NCBI GenBank assembly: GCA_900757705.1
Contig: CAAEOW010000179.1
Location: forward strand, 1-7,956
Reading direction: 5' to 3'
DNA length: 7,956 bases
Origin: an uncultured Collinsella sp.
Lineage (GTDB): Bacteria > Actinomycetota > Coriobacteriia > Coriobacteriales > Coriobacteriaceae
Each line of letters begins with the position of its first letter. Within the stretch, counting starts at the first letter, position 1. The notes beneath the pieces are model-generated. The model had not been told where the DNA came from, ran no database searches, and saw only the letters and a list, made by a program, of their open reading frames with translations. The translations under genes were made by a program, and so were the position numbers. Of the stretch, positions 6,847-7,956 are shown in pieces.

Positions 6847-7833
6847 ATGGGAAGCAAAAGGCTCGACTGGATCGATATTGCAAAGGGGATCGCAATTATT
6901 CTGGTCATTGTGGGGCACACCGTCCCAAATCCCTCTCCCTTGCGGCACGCGATCTTCTCGTTTCACATGCCGGTGTTCTTTATTCTTGCCGGGTATACGT
7001 TTAGGCCGAAGCCGTGGCGCGAGCTGCTGAGTGATTCGGTGTCGCGCCTGCTGGTGCCGTATGTGGTTCTTGCACTGGCGTGGCAGGTGCCGACGTTCTT
7101 GATGAGCGGCGCTCCTTTGACGAGCGGTACGCTGGTTGCGGGGCTTAAGACGCTTGTGTTTGCCTCGGGCGTTGATGTGCCTGGGCTTGGCGTTACCGCC
7201 GTTGGCATGGCATGGTTTTTGGCGGCGCTGTTTACGTCGCGCCTACTGTTTAATGTACTTGTGCGGCTGTTTGATCGCCGCGGGATTGGGGTAGTTTGGC
7301 AGGGTGTTGTCTGTGCCGCGATTGCCTTTTGCGGATTGAGCGTGTCTCGCTTAATGGGTGTTTACCTGCCGCTCGATTTGGATCTGAGCTGCTATATTGT
7401 GCTGCTGATGTGGGTTGGCTATACGGCGCGCCAAAGGGGGCTGGAGCCGAGCGTGAGCAAGCCCCTGCTGTTTATTGGAGCCGGTGTCGCTTGGCTTGTC
7501 CTTGGCGCGCTGAGTGGGCTTGAGCTTTCGAGCCGCCGCGTGGATGGGTTTGTGGTTGCGACAGTTGCCGCTCTTGCCGGCAGCTACTGCGTGTGCTGGG
7601 TTTCCATGGCGCTGGAGAAGTTGAAAGACGTGCCGGTTTTGGGATCCTTTGAGCGATCGCTCGTGTTCTGCGGACAGGCCAGTCTTGCCATCTTTGCAAT
7701 CCACGCGGTCGATTGGTTTATTCCTTGGCAGACGATGCCGCTGCTTATGACACTGCCGGCATCGTGGCTCTTCGCGTCAATCGTACGCTGTGCCTGCGAT
7801 ATTGGATTGGCATTCGTGATGAAGAAGGCGTAA
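6847..7833 (+). CDS. Acyltransferase-3 family membrane O-acyltransferase
   Basis: A 328-residue multi-spanning membrane protein of the acyltransferase-3 family, closest in pattern to the fucose 4-O-acetylase-like group. These proteins use a cytoplasmic acyl donor to acetylate surface sugars. Visible: RLDWIDIAKGIAIILVIVGH (5-24), ending in the conserved, likely catalytic histidine H24; FSFHMPVFFILAGY (37-50); an arginine-rich turn with SRLLVPYVVLAL (66-77); GMAWFLAALFTSRLLF (120-135); and about ten hydrophobic segments in total. Length is normal for the short form without an SGNH domain. The ATG at 6847 is chosen because GAAGGG lies six bases upstream and RLDWIDIAKG is the usual family N-terminus; a GTG at 6820 would add nine unrelated residues. 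No clear promoter is seen between the tRNA terminator and this gene, and its own terminator may be replaced by the hairpin of the insertion sequence that follows. The acceptor is unknown, with the exported glycan as a plausible candidate. Confidence 0.88.
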   Translation: MGSKRLDWIDIAKGIAIILVIVGHTVPNPSPLRHAIFSFHMPVFFILAGYTFRPKPWRELLSDSVSRLLVPYVVLALAWQVPTFLMSGAPLTSGTLVAGLKTLVFASGVDVPGLGVTAVGMAWFLAALFTSRLLFNVLVRLFDRRGIGVVWQGVVCAAIAFCGLSVSRLMGVYLPLDLDLSCYIVLLMWVGYTARQRGLEPSVSKPLLFIGAGVAWLVLGALSGLELSSRRVDGFVVATVAALAGSYCVCWVSMALEKLKDVPVLGSFERSLVFCGQASLAIFAIHAVDWFIPWQTMPLLMTLPASWLFASIVRCACDIGLAFVMKKA

Positions 7834-7863
7834 TTAAAAGCGGGGAGGACCAAGTTGTGAACT

Positions 7864-7902
7864 GCCTCCCATTTCTTGGACACGAGAAATGGGAGGCTTT
7901 TT
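7864..7902 (+). terminator. Insertion-sequence terminal hairpin with T-run
   Basis: GCCTCCCATTTCT (7864-7876) pairs perfectly with AGAAATGGGAGGC (7885-7897). The pairing can extend inward by a T-G wobble and a G-C pair to leave a 4-base loop, and five T follow (7898-7902). It has the form of a strong rho-independent terminator for transcripts from the acyltransferase side. The GGGAGG in its right arm is also the ribosome binding site of the following start codon, so the hairpin could block translation from transcripts that enter from outside. Confidence 0.75.
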
Positions 7903-7956
7903 ATGCGTGTCGACTTGAGAGTGAAACACGACATCGAGGCCAGGAAGGCGGCGATC
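7903..7956 (+). CDS. Start of IS3-family transposase orfA (partial)
   Basis: Only the first 18 codons are in the window (MRVDLRVKHDIEARKAAI). The frame is open to the right edge. The ATG at 7903 has GGAGG six bases upstream. The short basic/acidic N-terminus that leads into an alpha-helix fits the start of the helix-turn-helix OrfA protein of IS3-family elements, which binds the ends and is joined to the catalytic OrfB by frameshifting in this family. The assignment rests mainly on its position 45 bases inside an IS150-like end, because the visible peptide is too short to identify alone. Confidence 0.6.
   Translation, partial: MRVDLRVKHDIEARKAAI

Larger units (their letters stand above)
7858..7956 (+). 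mobile_element. Left end of an IS3-family (IS150-like) insertion sequence
   Basis: The terminal sequence starts TGAACTGCCTCCCATTTCTT and continues GGACA. It resembles the IS150-type end as I recall it (TG-ACTGCxCCCATTT-TTGGAC) and begins with the TG typical of IS3-family ends. An open frame starts 45 bases in, on the plus strand, as expected for orfA. The element runs out of the window, so the right end and target duplication cannot be checked; bases 7855-7857 (TTG) would be the left copy of a 3-bp duplication. The boundary is inferred from pattern memory and not from an alignment. Confidence 0.7.

Overview
The window looks like a chromosomal cell-envelope locus from a fairly GC-rich, Gram-positive-type bacterium. 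The gene families (a YfhO-type membrane protein, an ABC polysaccharide exporter with a short ATPase, an RmlD-like reductase), the strong AAGGAG-type ribosome binding sites, the frequent GTG starts and the tRNA with encoded CCA would fit a Coriobacteriia-like actinobacterium such as Collinsella or Olsenella. That placement is an inference from style and not a database match.

Layout. (1) 1-479, plus strand: the C-terminal part of an RmlD-like dTDP-4-dehydrorhamnose reductase. (2) 502-531: a compact hairpin that can terminate transcription from both sides. (3) 517-4855, minus strand: a tight three-gene operon read from right to left. It holds a DPM1-like GT2 glycosyltransferase, a GtrB/CsbB-like GT2 glycosyltransferase and a YfhO-family multi-spanning membrane protein. 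Spacing is 6 bp and then a 17-bp overlap. (4) 4856-5015: a divergent intergenic region with a promoter-like signal in each direction. (5) 5016-6640, plus strand: the permease and ATPase of a Wzm/Wzt (TagG/TagH) type polysaccharide ABC exporter, 11 bp apart. (6) 6695-6771: tRNA-Arg(UCU) with a terminator behind it. (7) 6847-7833, plus strand: an acyltransferase-3 family membrane O-acetyltransferase. (8) 7858 to the window end: the left end of an IS3-family (IS150-like) insertion sequence with the start of its orfA.

How the genes may work together. Rhamnose supply (RmlD), export of an undecaprenyl-linked glycan (the ABC pair), extracytoplasmic decoration with polyprenyl-phosphate sugars (two GT2 synthases plus YfhO) and O-acetylation (acyltransferase 3) form one coherent set for making and decorating a surface polysaccharide or teichoic-acid-like polymer. 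No polymer-assembling glycosyltransferase, no GtrA-type flippase and no ligase is visible here, so the window is only part of the pathway.

No stretch longer than 300 bases lacks a gene. The longest gaps are the divergent promoter region (160 bp) and the tRNA flanks. I saw no CRISPR array, phage gene, toxin-antitoxin pair or clearly new defence system. The least routine structure is the insertion-sequence end, whose terminal hairpin both resembles a terminator and buries the ribosome binding site of the transposase gene.
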